Positions 24,729 to 37,990 of a stretch of 64,000 nt of DNA are shown one piece after another (positions within the stretch are counted from its first letter, which is position 1; each line of letters starts with the position of its first letter). The DNA is from Isoetes taiwanensis. Lineage: Eukaryota > Streptophyta > Lycopodiopsida > Isoetales > Isoetaceae. The notes below the pieces were generated by a model. That model worked only from the letters and a program-made list of their open reading frames with translations, was not told the DNA's origin and made no database searches. The stretch covers positions 853,084-917,083 of the forward strand of contig JAJEKV010000098.1 of NCBI GenBank assembly GCA_021234155.1. Reading direction: 5' to 3'. The position numbers were made by a program, and so were the translations under genes.

Positions 24729-26341
24729 GTTACATCATCATGGTAGGAGGTCTGCCTTACAGGAAGAACGTGCGGGCTTCTTCTTGCCATCTATAAGCTT
24801 TGGGGGCAACCTGAAGAACGTGAAATGCCTCACAAGGAGGTGCCTCGTGAGCCACTTGCTGGCTTGTCCAACCTATTTCTCCACCCTTCTCTTGCATCTT
24901 TTCATCAATCGCCGGGTCGAGTATGCTTGTTCCCTGACCTCCATGGATGTCATCCAATGTTTGTAAGATCCTTTGAGCTTTCTGGAGTTGCGAAATGTTC
25001 TTCCTCTCTTCCAAATCCCTTGAGGTCCCATAGCATCTGCAATCACGAACAAGCTTATCTGAATGCCCTGGTATGAGTGTAGCCTGAGCGGGATTTGTGC
25101 CATGTGTCGAGCCATCTAGAATAAAGAGAGTCTATGATTAACAATTACGGTGCCATTAGTCATGAGTAATGAAGAAAAGGATGCAGAATTTAAAATAGAT
25201 TGGAGAGCATTCATTCCATATAGCTGCATGCAATCACACAAAGAAGCATACAAACAGTCTCATCATTGGGACAAGCAGTGCCTTTCTTGACTCGCGAGTC
25301 GAGAAAGGCCTTAGAAAATCAATGTACAAGTATTTTTATTACAGCATATGGTACAATTGTTCACATTTCTTTCAAAACTTCACAGAATTTTGCTATCTGA
25401 AATCATAGGTCACTAATCTTGATCACCATAATATTTCCCCTCCATAGCCTTCATGATCGCGCTACTCTCTGGATCAAACCTTCTTGAGGTTCAGATAGTT
25501 CCTAATCACATCGGCCACAAGAATGGAAAACAGGGATTCTGCTAACATCGAAACGAGATTGTAAGACAACCACTTATCCGTTTCATGCTCTTCTGGTCGA
25601 TAACTCTTTGATTGATGGAGTTATGATAGCACTTGTAATGCTTGAGTCGCCTATGATCGCCGTGTTGTGTTTGTTATAATCCTGGTATGTTTTATAAACT
25701 CTTAGCCTTTTCTCCATAATAGGCTTCCCGTGATGGCGGATCGAGTCTGATACATGCTTCGACCTTTTCATTTTCCCAAACAAACTTGAACTTAAAAATG
25801 GGCGGGGCGAGTACATCAAGGACATTGACAACATTTTTCTTTTGCCATACAAGAACATATGGCCACTTCAATCCCCCTGCCTGTGCACCATTGAAAAATC
25901 TCTTTTGCTCGAGGCCGGTGGATAGACAATCTTAGACCCCTGCCTTTGCCTGGCTTCCCGTGAGGTGTTAAGCCTGGGGCATCGCCATCGCGGGTATACC
26001 GCAGCCAAGCTCCAATGACGAAAAAATTACAAGTTTGTTTGGTCCTGCAATGATCCCAGTTCGAGTTTGGCTCAGGCCAGTTTCTTCTTGATCGGGATCC
26101 AAAGCCGGATCATTATTCTTTCGGTCTGTTCTGATAGTTTCATTGTCTTGTACTGGACTACCTTTTTTAGATGCGATTCCTCCTCGTGCAATTGAATCGC
26201 CAAAGAGATCCCTCCGCGGATCGTGACAATGATCCGCATTGATTGGCGCCGATGTCCCCTCGAATGATGAAGGCGATCAGTTACGAAGGAGGTTCTTGAC
26301 GACGAAGTGAGAAAGGATTCATATGAGAAATCGAAAAAACG

Positions 26342-26823
26342 TTAAGACTTGGAGGGTTTCTCGACTTGCAAGTCGAGAAACCCTCGAAAAGAAAGATTTT
26401 CCATTATTTGTTCCGCTGTGAGTTCGTCTAAACCTTCGATATGTGAGGGTTCACCTTGGTTGTCATCTTTATCTCCGTTATCTTCGTCCTTACTACTTCC
26501 AATAGTCTTCCTGTCTTGAAAATAGTAATGAAGCAGATCCAGGTATGACGTAATGGTCTCAATCAGGTCCTTGTTTCCAATCACTGATATTGGTTTCATT
26601 CTATAGAACATAGCCACTTGAGAGAACAAGCCATTCATTACCACTCGCATACAATCTGATCTCCCTCGATCAAGCTTGTAATGAAGTACTTGATAACTCT
26701 CGACCGGATAGGAATTCTATGTATTGGACCTGTCGCACCATCAGAGCTGACTTTGTCAAGTGATGGCACATCCTCCATAAACCTGCCGCCCTTCCAGGGT
26801 TCCATATGCTCCTGAGAAATCAT
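26342..26823 (-). pseudogene. Unknown gene, acidic segment (block B)
   Basis: Two adjoining minus-strand frames. The first includes HRIPIRSRVIKYFITSLIEG and GDQIVCEW (26638-26823). The second continues as MNGLFSQVAMFYRMKPISV, SYLDLLHYYFQDRKT and the acidic KDEDNGDKDDNQGE before LDELTAEQIMENL (26342-26650). The overlap shows one frameshift. Block A keeps the same residues less well at 4024-4640. Confidence 0.45.
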
Positions 26824-26981
26824 GAACTTATCGACATAGTGGTGCTCACTTGACCATCACTTGTCCAAGTCTGTTTTCGACTTTGAAACCACAATCAAAA
26901 TTATGTTGGCAAAACTTGGTGACTTTGGCAGGCCAAGTCTACACATGCAGAAGATAAGGAAATTGAAAGTATCTAGCTCGG

Positions 26982-27194
26982 TCATATCCAGACACGTCTT
27001 ATACCACTGCTCAACGTCAGCTTTTTCATAAAATAGGGTTCGATCATATTCATGGCAAATAGTGCCACAGGCCGAGCGGCTAGTTCCAGACCACCGAATC
27101 CCTTGTGACCTAAGGTTACCAAGAAGCGAGGGGAGCTATCGTCCGTCTTAAATGGCACCACCCCGAATTCAAGCTTCCGCTTCAGAAGTGACAT
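26982..27194 (-). pseudogene. Unknown gene, conserved segment (block B)
   Basis: A minus-strand open segment with LEFGVVPFKTDDSSPRFLV and LGHKGFGGLELAARPVA. The block A equivalent near 4830-5030 is broken. No family is recognised. Confidence 0.4.
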
Positions 27195-29966
27195 AGCACG
27201 ATTAGGAAAGGGGGCGGTTTGGACATTCTATTTAAGCTTTGTGTTGATGTAGGGTTGGCATAGTCGGTTCAACTCCTTCATGTCATCCTCATCAAGCGCG
27301 GCCTTCTCTTTATAGTAATCAAAATCATGGCATGCGTTGAATGCAACATTGCGAGAATTCTCGGATGCACGCCGCCTCTTTCAGGACTGTGGCATAATCG
27401 CTGCGTCCATGCGGTTTTGAACTCCTAGTCTTCCTTAGCAGGATTGTCCCATTCAGGATTTTGCCCTGTAGGTCAAGTGTTTTTTTCCGTCGAGGCCTTG
27501 TATCCTTTTTCATGAATCGCCTATCAAACAACTTTGGGTCTAGCCTTGTTGGCAATTCTCCATTGTTGTCCTTAAGCTTGCCTTGTCCAAAGAGCCAAGA
27601 TCTCTCATCAATTTTACCTGCACTACCTCACCGCACGCACGATGAGGTCATATTGGTCGAGATAGGGATTCCCCGCCTTTCTTGGTGTTCTCTTCTTTTC
27701 TCATTTTCATCATCCTCCTCATCATCTTTTTGGCATTCCAGAAGAACATATATGCACCGCCAAGGTCTTCCCTTGTCCGAGGGAGCCATGTTTCCTTTAG
27801 GCCGAGGACAACCCAATGCCTTCCACTCTTGCGGCGTGTATGTATGATCCGGGTCGATACTGAGGGCAATCAATAAATGAAACTATGTCCGAACAATTAT
27901 TTTAATAATCAATGGGAAGAGAACATACAGAGGGTTTGGGGCTTTCTCGACTCGTGGGTCGAGAAAGTCCCAATTACAAGGAAGCCCCTACATAGAAATA
28001 ATATTTAAAATTGGTTTTCGACTCATGAAATGAGAATACCGGAGGAAGACAAAATAGAGGGTAGGGGGCTTTGACTCACTCGAAATCCGAGAAAGTCCCC
28101 CGCAAGGAGGCCTCCTCGATAATAGCATTAATAATGCGGGTATTCTCACCAAGTCAACAATACCCGTGAGGAAGATAAAAAAATAGAGGGTGCTGGGCTT
28201 TGACCGAGAATCGCCTCGGTGCAAAAATGAAAATAAAATACCATATATAGCGGCACTTGCTGCTATTGTATTCTCGACAAAGGGCTAATGCCGGCAAGCT
28301 CTGGGTGGGTGGTGTATCCACCGAGAGAACTCTCAGACTCCCGCTTGGAATACCGATCCTTAATCCTTTGTGGGATCTCTCTTTTATTTGCAACACTTGT
28401 GCTGCCCTCCTCACGCACGTTGACCATCCACAACCCGTAACCTCACATCTTTGCCCTTCGTGTCTTCCTCGCTCCACCCAATAAACTCACCAGTAGCTCT
28501 GCTGAATGGTATAACGCCCCGCATGCATTGATCCGCATATGATGACGCATGAGGTTCGTAATCTCTAGCATGTGAGCTAGATTAAATTCCATGTGGTTGA
28601 AGAGGACCGCATCACCAATGCAAACCTTCAATCGCCTTATGTCCACATAGCAACTTGTGGCCAATCCCGATGATAAAACTAAGCTAGACGCCCATCTTTT
28701 GGGTCCCCTCAAGCGACTTTTTTATTTGGTCGCCTCGATCCAAGAACCGGAGTCTACCATTTCGCATCTTCCATATCGTAATCCTTCCGAATGCTTTCAA
28801 TTTTCCCACATGCACTCTTTCTCGGATTTTTCTCCCTCTCAACAACATTCTTCAGAATCTGTTGAGTGCTTTAAAGTCTTAAGCACATTCGCTTGAACAT
28901 CCCCGCGTTAAAGAGCTTCTCTCTCACCCTAAAATTCCATTCTCGAGCTCCTTTGAAGTGAGTGTTCTCGCCCCTTCATCCCTTCCAAATCCTTCCGCAC
29001 TCAAGTTCTAGCAATTTATAGATCGCCGGCCTTTTGTTAGTCCCCTTTTGGCCTTGCTCATCGATGTAGAAGAATAATTGAGACCGACACTTTCCCCGTG
29101 TGGTAAAATTTTCCCTTCAACACGCTCTTCCACATACAAAGTAACATGTCTTGATCTGCAAACAAAGAAAACCGACCTTTTCTTATACTTGTCGCCGAAC
29201 TTCTTTTATCCCTTTCCAGTAAAAATCTTTTTTTTTTTTTTCCACAAGACGCATTTCGACATACCACCAGCAATTCGTAGTGGTTTCCAACAGCTCTATC
29301 TCCAATCCTTCAAGGACAAAGAATGGAGTTCTACCAGTGATGATGAATGTCTCTGCCGTAAATGCTGCAAGGCTAAAATACTACCAACAAGTAGATGAAT
29401 CGAATCAAAATTGAGAGCTTACCGAGGCATGGTCTTTCGCTTTCTTCGCTCCATTAGAACCCGACTGATCCGGGCGCTCGCTTTGTTGAGTCGCTATCTA
29501 GCTACCGCCTCTTTGCTGCTCGAATTCCTTCTAAACTTAGTCTCTTCTGGGACTTTGTGATTTTGGGACTGCACGTAAAAAACAAGTTCCGGCGTGTTCT
29601 TAAATTTGAAATTAAGGACATACAATCATTCAAGGGAAAAAGGCGAGCTAAGGGTACATCACGGCCATCTTTAGCCTGCCCAAGCACTAATTTGAACTTT
29701 TACATTTCAAAGGACTAAGTGTATCGGGTGCAGAGGAGTTTATCGGGCACATAATTTTATCGGGTCTTAGCAGCCGGAGGCCGAGAGAGATTCCGAATGA
29801 CTTCTTGACATGGCCACGATGTTGTAAGCTCCTAACAATGGTTTAGTCTGTATCTCTGTCTAACTGAGTGTTCTGTTGAAACTAGATGATTTGATTGATG
29901 TACATGGGGCCAAGGTAGCAGCAAGAGATGAGCTAGAAGACACGGGCACTCTTCACTGCTAGCGCC

Positions 29967-30272
29967 ATGGAGAAGGGATACACAAGAATCGCTTTAACAC
30001 AAGTTTTTGATGTAGATGCCTTGTTGATGAGGCCGACAGAAGAAGCAAAGACCCTTGAAGAGGCTGCGGGATCTGTGATACAATGGCCCAAACAATACTT
30101 GCGAGAAGAGGTGAGTGCTTACCACTGTTTTATTAGGATGCTTGTTTTAAAGATCCTCGTAGGCATGTTAGACTTGTTTAGAATGTGGAACTGCTCGAAA
30201 GCTTGCTCGACTGGTTGTTTCCTTGTTGAGTATATTTCAGCTCGAAACACTCTCTGGGTTGAGAGATGCTAG
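29967..30272 (+). CDS. Short conserved ORF of unknown function (101 codons)
   Basis: It begins MEKGYTRIALTQVFDVDALL and contains WPKQYLREEVSAYHCFIRML. It is open here and frameshifted in block A (7791-8099). No signal peptide or known domain is evident. One internal stretch (CFIRMLVLKILVGMLDLF) is hydrophobic. It may be an exon of a larger gene, because the frame upstream (DLIDVHGAKVAARDELEDTG) looks coding too. Low confidence that it is a functional gene. Confidence 0.3.
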   Translation: MEKGYTRIALTQVFDVDALLMRPTEEAKTLEEAAGSVIQWPKQYLREEVSAYHCFIRMLVLKILVGMLDLFRMWNCSKACSTGCFLVEYISARNTLWVERC

Positions 30273-30526
30273 GGAGCAACCAATGAGTAACTTTTTGCGA
30301 ACAACCCATGTTTTGTAGTTTTGGTTGAATGCATTCCCCGTGGTTCCGAAAAAAGAGTGGCTCGGACTGGCTAGAGGCACATGCGACTCGACATGGAGAA
30401 TGCACTAGAGCTTGGACAGGTCAAAGGGCAAATGTGGGATAAGAAGTCCCAGATTGTTTGTGTAAGACTCGAGGGTCTTCACGACATCATGAAGTTGAGA
30501 AAACTCCCAGCCCCTCCTTAGGGATG

Positions 30527-30993
30527 CGCTCAAATGCATTCCCAGGGTTAAGGTCAGAGGCCTCCACCTCCAATCTGAGCCCCCCCCTTCGCAATATTCG
30601 AGGAAGATGGTTCAAAAAGAGTGGCTCTAACCGGTAGAGGCACCTCGCGACTGACCGAGGTGGTGGTGGTGCACTTGAGGATGAAGCACATGTGCTTCCC
30701 ACTGCTCAAAGATATGAGGGTCTTCGTGTTAAGCATGGGACACAAGCTGCTATACTTGCTGAGTTTTTGACCTCCTAGGGGGCTGATTGGCTGCGGTATA
30801 CTTGATACGCTGGATTACGTGAGGATCTTGAAAACAACAGACCTAAGGGTAGAGGAGGAGGAAGAGTTTGAGGGAGTTAATGCATTATTATCGATGATGC
30901 ATTAGATGATCTTTTTACACATGATAATGTATTAGTTCGAACGCCTTATAGACCCTTGGCGGTCACACGCACGCAATAATACAATTTCATTTC

Positions 30994-30997
<4 letters not shown>
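30527..30997 (+). mobile_element. LINE family C, 3' fragment (block B)
   Basis: Counterpart of 8320-8793 with the same VEEEEEFEGVNALL end and 3'UTR leading into ATTTCATTTCATT. The hairpin is partly eroded here. Confidence 0.78.

Positions 30998-31025
<28 letters not shown>
30998..31025 (+). repeat. (CT)n LINE tail, 28 bp
   Basis: A short pure CT tract. It is 37 bp shorter than the block A equivalent. Confidence 0.97.
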
Positions 31026-31026
<1 letters not shown>

Positions 31027-32215
31027 GCATATGCAAGAACACTTAAACGGATTGGTCAAGTTTTCTCAGATCGACCGGGTATGTGTAAATTTAGATAAAA
31101 CAAACATCATGGTCGTTGGGGCCCTTAGACAAGAGCCAATTTTCAGCTATAAGGAAATTCAGTGAATCATGTGCGATTCCTACAAATACTTGGGTCTTAT
31201 TTTCAGCAGAAACCATAGGTGGAATGCTTGCATTACACAACGAGTTGCTGGAGGGCAAAGAGCACTATATGCATTGCAGAGCATGTGTCGAAGAATACAT
31301 TTATGGTCCTGGACTCTTAAGGTGAAATTGTATCAATCCTTGGTGCGAAGTGTGCTATTGTATGGGTGCGGTCCTCAGGCTGTGCCCTGCCTCAATGTCT
31401 ATGGATGATATAGAGCAAGTTTTTTGAAGTTTTTAAGACTAGAGCTAGGGGTCAAGACCCAAACACCATACCCAATGATGTTAGTAGAAAGTGGCCTCAT
31501 GCCACTTGAAGGAGAAGCAATTTTGAGATGTGTTACATATTTCCAGAAGGTACTAGCCCAGGATGAGTCTTGGCTTCACATAGGGCCTTGAAACCAAAGA
31601 AGAGAAGGGGATTTGGTATGATACCGCAAAATGGCTGGCGGTGTGGGTATTGAGTCCGATGAAATACTATCAAATAATTTGAATCTAAGGCAATGGCTTT
31701 CTAGCCTGATACACGTGAAGCTAAGGATGCAGCCTAAGACTAAGATGATCTTACATAAACAAATTATAAATCCGACTTGGGGCAAAGAAAACATTTGCGT
31801 GCAAATATGTCAATGCGTAAAAGACACACTATTAGCGTGATCCGCCTCTACCACATCACTTGGGGGTGGAAACAGGTAGATGGGGACATATCATACCGAA
31901 AGATCAAAGGTATTGTAAAGTCTGTAACACAAATCAGGTTGAAGACGAGGACCATACATTACTTCGATGTGTGGCATATGATACATTAAGGGTTAAATAT
32001 GGGATAGACCATGTAGATCTCCCGAATCTCTTCACATGTGATAGTGATGCTGGGGGGGTTATTTGATTGAACTTTTGCGACATAGAGATACATGTTTAGA
32101 ATCACAACAGAATATTGAGGAGGATGATTCAGCTAACTGGAGTGAGAGTGATGAGCTAGATGAGGATATGGAAACTCATCTATTATTTTATGAAGAAAGA
32201 GAGAGAGAGAAACCT
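31026..32215 (+). mobile_element. LINE family A, 5'-truncated copy (block B)
   Basis: It starts right after a CT tract inside the reverse transcriptase. It contains CDSYKYLGLIFSRNHRWNAC, the zinc motif (KVCNTNQVEDEDHTLLRC, CX2CX9HX4C) at about 31918-31970 and the DMETHLLFYEE end. It then joins LINE B at a short GA-rich junction (32201-32210). Confidence 0.85.
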
Positions 32216-32229
32216 TACGTTATCTGCAT

Positions 32230-33132
<903 letters not shown>

Positions 33133-33188
<56 letters not shown>
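33133..33188 (+). repeat. (CT)n tract, 56 bp
   Basis: A pure CT tract between two LINE A 5' ends. Confidence 0.98.
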
Positions 33189-33190
<2 letters not shown>

Positions 33191-34141
33191 ATTAAGTGAG
33201 CGGTTAAGTGTCTACGAAAATAGTGACCATGGGTCGCGACCCAAGAACAGGATAACCAGGCTAAAGCAATAGATACGCATTCTTCCTCTCGAGGAAGCCG
33301 AGGGCCGGTGGATATCAACATGGAAATCTGGTCGAAATCACAAAGATTTAGGAAACCACCTTATGGGAAGATCGGAGATTAATGCATGAGATCGGCTTGA
33401 AAACGAAAAATGAAATTCTTAAGGACATTTCCAACGGATCAAGGGCGAGATGGAGACTTAAATCAGATGTTAAAGAGTTGCGCATTAAAGGTGGAAGTGG
33501 AACCATCGGACCTCATAGCAGAAGTATCAGATTTGAAGCAGTCTTTTGATGAATATGTGGAGGCACAGGATAGGAGACAAAGAGCTCTCAATCTCCGAAT
33601 TGTAGGTCTGCCTGAAAAGGAGCATGAAGATACTAAATCTGAAGTCACCAAATTTTTCACTGAGGAGATGCAGGCTAAGGACATCAACATAACAGATGCA
33701 TTTAGACTTGGGAAGAAAGATCAAGGGACCAGGCATATACTGGTGAAGTTCACAAACCGAGAAGATCGTTTTCAAGTAATTAAGCAGTGGCACATGTTGA
33801 AAGGCAAATTCATATGGGTAAATGATGATCTTACCAAGGAGCAAATGCAAGAGAAAAAACAAGAAATGGCGAAGTATAAAGATGCACAAAAGAACAACCT
33901 GAAGGTGAAATGGAACAAAGGCAAGGCAGTAATAGAATAGGGACTCGTGGGAGGACTCCGTGTAGTGATCTGGAATATCAACAGGCTGACCATAAATAAG
34001 GTACTAAGTATGCAGGAGATTTTGGATCAAACTGATGGAAACAAAAGAACACGATTTATTTGCTCTACCAGACATTGATGGTTTTGATTTAATATATTCA
34101 GTCAAAAATAAAAGACTTAGAGACACAGATATGGGTAATGG
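33189..34141 (+). mobile_element. LINE family A, 5' half (block B)
   Basis: It runs from the leader (GAGCGGTTAAGTGTC) through ORF1 to the endonuclease start. 33189-33485 shows heavy CAG/CTG loss. 33490-34140 is almost identical to 36968-37624. It ends at the LINE C junction (GGTAATGGCGGT). Confidence 0.88.
33410..33940 (+). pseudogene. LINE A ORF1, C-terminal part (block B)
   Basis: An open frame ending at TAG 33938-33940. The C-terminal 140 codons equal the L1-type ORF1 at 36968-37411: DEYVEAQDRRQRALNLR, then the RRM-like RIVGLPE core, FRLGKKDQGTRHILVKF and FIWVNDDLT. The N-terminal coiled-coil region is damaged by CAG-type changes. The stop is followed in frame by GLVGGL and an endonuclease start. 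Confidence 0.75.
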
Positions 34142-34620
34142 CGGTGCAGTTCAAATGCATTCCCCCGTGGTTAGTCGCAGAGGCCTCCACCTAATCTGAG
34201 CCCCTCCCCTTGCAATATTCGAGGAAGATGGTTCGAAAAAGAGTGGCTCTAACTGGGTAGAGGCACCTGCGACTCGATACTGGAGGTGGTGCACTTGAGG
34301 ATGAAGCACATGTGCTTCTCCACTGTTCAGTATATGAGGGTCTTTGTGTTAAGCATGGGACACAAGCTGCTACACTTGCTGAGTTTTTTGACCTCCTAGG
34401 GGGGCAGATTGGCGCATGTATACTTGACATCTTTGGATTCTGAGAGGGATCTTGAAAAACAATGCAGACCTAAGGGTAGAGGAGGAGGAAGAGTTTGAGG
34501 GAGTTAATGCATTATTATCGGATGATGCATTAGATGATCTTTTACACATGATAATGTACTAGTTAGAGCGTCTTATAGACCTTGCTTCTCTCCCTCCGGA
34601 TGTAATAATACAATTTCATT

Positions 34621-34624
<4 letters not shown>
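34142..34624 (+). mobile_element. LINE family C 3' fragment fused to LINE A
   Basis: It begins at the GCGGT junction and runs through AILAEFFDLLGGQIGA and EEEEEFEGVNALLSDD to the 3'UTR and TTTCATTTCAT. It crosses the right edge of block B at about 34250, which shows that the complete fragment is ancestral and block A lost its end. Confidence 0.78.

Positions 34625-34690
<66 letters not shown>
34625..34690 (+). repeat. (CT)n LINE tail, 66 bp
   Basis: A pure CT tract after LINE C. Confidence 0.98.
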
Positions 34691-34691
<1 letters not shown>

Positions 34692-34770
34692 GGCACCAAG
34701 TGTCTTAAGTGTCTGAAAATAGTGACCATGGATTAGAGCCAAAGCGGCAGGGCTAAAAGCAATGAATCTG

Positions 34771-34773
<3 letters not shown>
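34691..34773 (+). mobile_element. LINE A 5'-end monomer
   Basis: It contains the leader (CTTAAGTGTCTGAAAATAG), ATGGATTAG and the AAAAGCAATGAATCTGATTCT end, followed by CT. The third such monomer in the window. Confidence 0.8.

Positions 34774-34821
<48 letters not shown>
34774..34821 (+). repeat. (CT)n tract, 48 bp
   Basis: A CT tract directly followed by TATGGCATTTGTAGAC, the reverse transcriptase block A codons. Confidence 0.97.
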
Positions 34822-36659
<1,838 letters not shown>

Positions 36660-36784
36660 GCGCCAAGTGAGCGGTTAAGTGTACGAAAATAGTGACCATG
36701 GGTCGACCCAAGAACCAGAAGTAGGCTAAAGCAATAGATATAGATTCTTCCTCTGAGGAAGCCGAGGGCTCAGGGATATCGCTG

Positions 36785-37411
36785 ATGGAAATCTGGTCAG
36801 AAATCACAGCATTTAGGAAAGAGGCCGCCTTACGGGAAGAGAGATTAATGCATGAGATCAGAAGCTTGAAAACAGAAAATGAAATTCTTAAGGGACATTT
36901 CCAACAGATCGAGGGCGAGATGGAGACGGTTAAATCAGATGTTAAAGAGTTGCAGACAAAGGTGGAAGTGGAACCATCGGACCTCATAGCAGAAGTATTA
37001 GATCTGAAGCAGTCTTTTGATGAATATGTGGAGGCACAGGATAGGAGACAAAGAGCTCTCAATCTCCGAATTGTAGGTCTGCCTGAAAAGGAGCATGAAG
37101 ATACTAAATCCGAAGTCACCAAATTTTTCACTGAGGAGATGCAGGCTAAGGACATCAACATAACAGATGCATTTAGACTTGGGAAGAAAGATCAAGGGAC
37201 CAGGCATATACTGGTGAAGTTCACAAACCGAGAAGACCGTTTTCAAGTAATTAAGCAGCGGCACATGTTGAAAGGCAAATTCATATGGGTAAATGATGAT
37301 CTTACCAAGGAGCAAATGCAAGAGAAAAAACAAGAAATGGCGAAGTATAAAGATGCACAAAAGAACAACCTGAAGGTGAAATGGAACAAAGGCAAGGCAA
37401 TAATAGAATAG
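36785..37411 (+). CDS. LINE A ORF1 protein, L1-type RNA-binding protein
   Basis: 208 codons from ATG 36785. The ancestral start is probably ATG 36698 (MGRPKNQK, context ACCATGG, conserved in the other copies), but codon 9 is now TAG (36722-36724), consistent with CAG-to-TAG. Residues 1-75 are a charged heptad-rich coiled coil (LREERLMHEIRSLKTENEIL). Residues 78-150 hold an RRM-like domain (RRQRALNLRIVGLPE, FRLGKKDQGTRHILVKF). Residues 150-208 are the basic C-terminal domain (KGKFIWVNDDLT, KNNLKVKWNKGK). This is the coiled coil, RRM, C-terminal order of L1 ORF1 proteins, which bind LINE RNA as trimers. It ends at TAG 37409-37411, and ORF2 continues in the same frame. Confidence 0.85.
   Translation: MEIWSEITAFRKEAALREERLMHEIRSLKTENEILKGHFQQIEGEMETVKSDVKELQTKVEVEPSDLIAEVLDLKQSFDEYVEAQDRRQRALNLRIVGLPEKEHEDTKSEVTKFFTEEMQAKDINITDAFRLGKKDQGTRHILVKFTNREDRFQVIKQRHMLKGKFIWVNDDLTKEQMQEKKQEMAKYKDAQKNNLKVKWNKGKAIIE
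37409..37411 (+). promoter_or_regulatory. Candidate readthrough stop between LINE ORF1 and ORF2
   Basis: GAA TAG GGA CTC lies in frame between ORF1 and ORF2. The same arrangement is seen at 33938-33940 and, in noisier copies, at 11762-11764 and 46655-46657 (TAG GTA). Family B has TAG GGA at 42188. Confidence 0.5.
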
Positions 37412-37990
37412 GGACTCGTGGGAGGACTCTGTGTAGTGATTTGGAATATCAACAGGCTGACCATAAATAAGGTACTAAGTATGCAGGAGATTTTGGATCA
37501 AATTGATGTAATCTGTTTTGTGGAAACAAAAGAACACGATTTATTTGCTCTACCAGACATTGATGGTTTTGATTTAATATATTCAGTAAAAAATAAAAGA
37601 CTTAGAGACACAGATATGGGTAATGGCGGTGTTGCTTGCTTTGTTAGACCAAAATTTAAAGAAATGGTACAAGGAGTTAGAAGAGATATAAACTGTCAAT
37701 TTATATGGTTAGAAATAAAAGGATGTCAAGAACGGCATTACCTGGCTGTATGATACTTTGCCCCTAAACATAAACAAGCATATAAAGACAGGGATGCCAG
37801 CAGGGAAGACATATTTTTTGGATTAGAGCAAGACGTTATGAAATTTCAGGAACAAGGGAATGTAATCCTTACAGGTGATTTTAATGCCAGAACGGGTAAT
37901 TTACAAGCCACCTCTTTCAATGGGGACAAAAATCCATTATGGTTAGAGCCCATGGACGAAGCAGAGCAGCAAAGACTTGGTGGTCATTAA
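37412..37990 (+). pseudogene. LINE A ORF2, APE-type endonuclease domain
   Basis: It begins directly after the ORF1 stop in the same frame: GLVGGLCVVIWNINRL. Visible endonuclease motifs are WNIN (metal-site Asn), FVETK (catalytic Glu) and LTGDFNAR. The STVDY and ESDH (catalytic His) motifs follow in the next open segment. An in-frame TGA at 37751-37753 replaces the Cys codon seen in the copy at 46995 (AVCYFAPKH). The frame ends at TAA 37988 because one nucleotide was lost near 37970; the next frame resumes with KDLVVIKTGRQFL. There is no ATG between 37412 and the catalytic Asn. Confidence 0.85.

Larger units (their letters stand above)
24757..29480 (-). pseudogene. Intron-containing gene of unknown family, block B copy
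   Basis: Minus-strand counterpart of 2633-7365. Some stretches are cleaner here: FYIDEQGQ and KLLELESGRIWK-like residues near 28990-29080, KSIVEGDQ-like residues near 26640-26700, PVALFAMNMIEPYFMKK (27010-27060) and TLDDIHGGQGTSILD (24900-24960). The same probable intron donor and acceptor are kept at about 29351-29427. I do not recognise the family and no intact reading frame survives. Confidence 0.5.
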
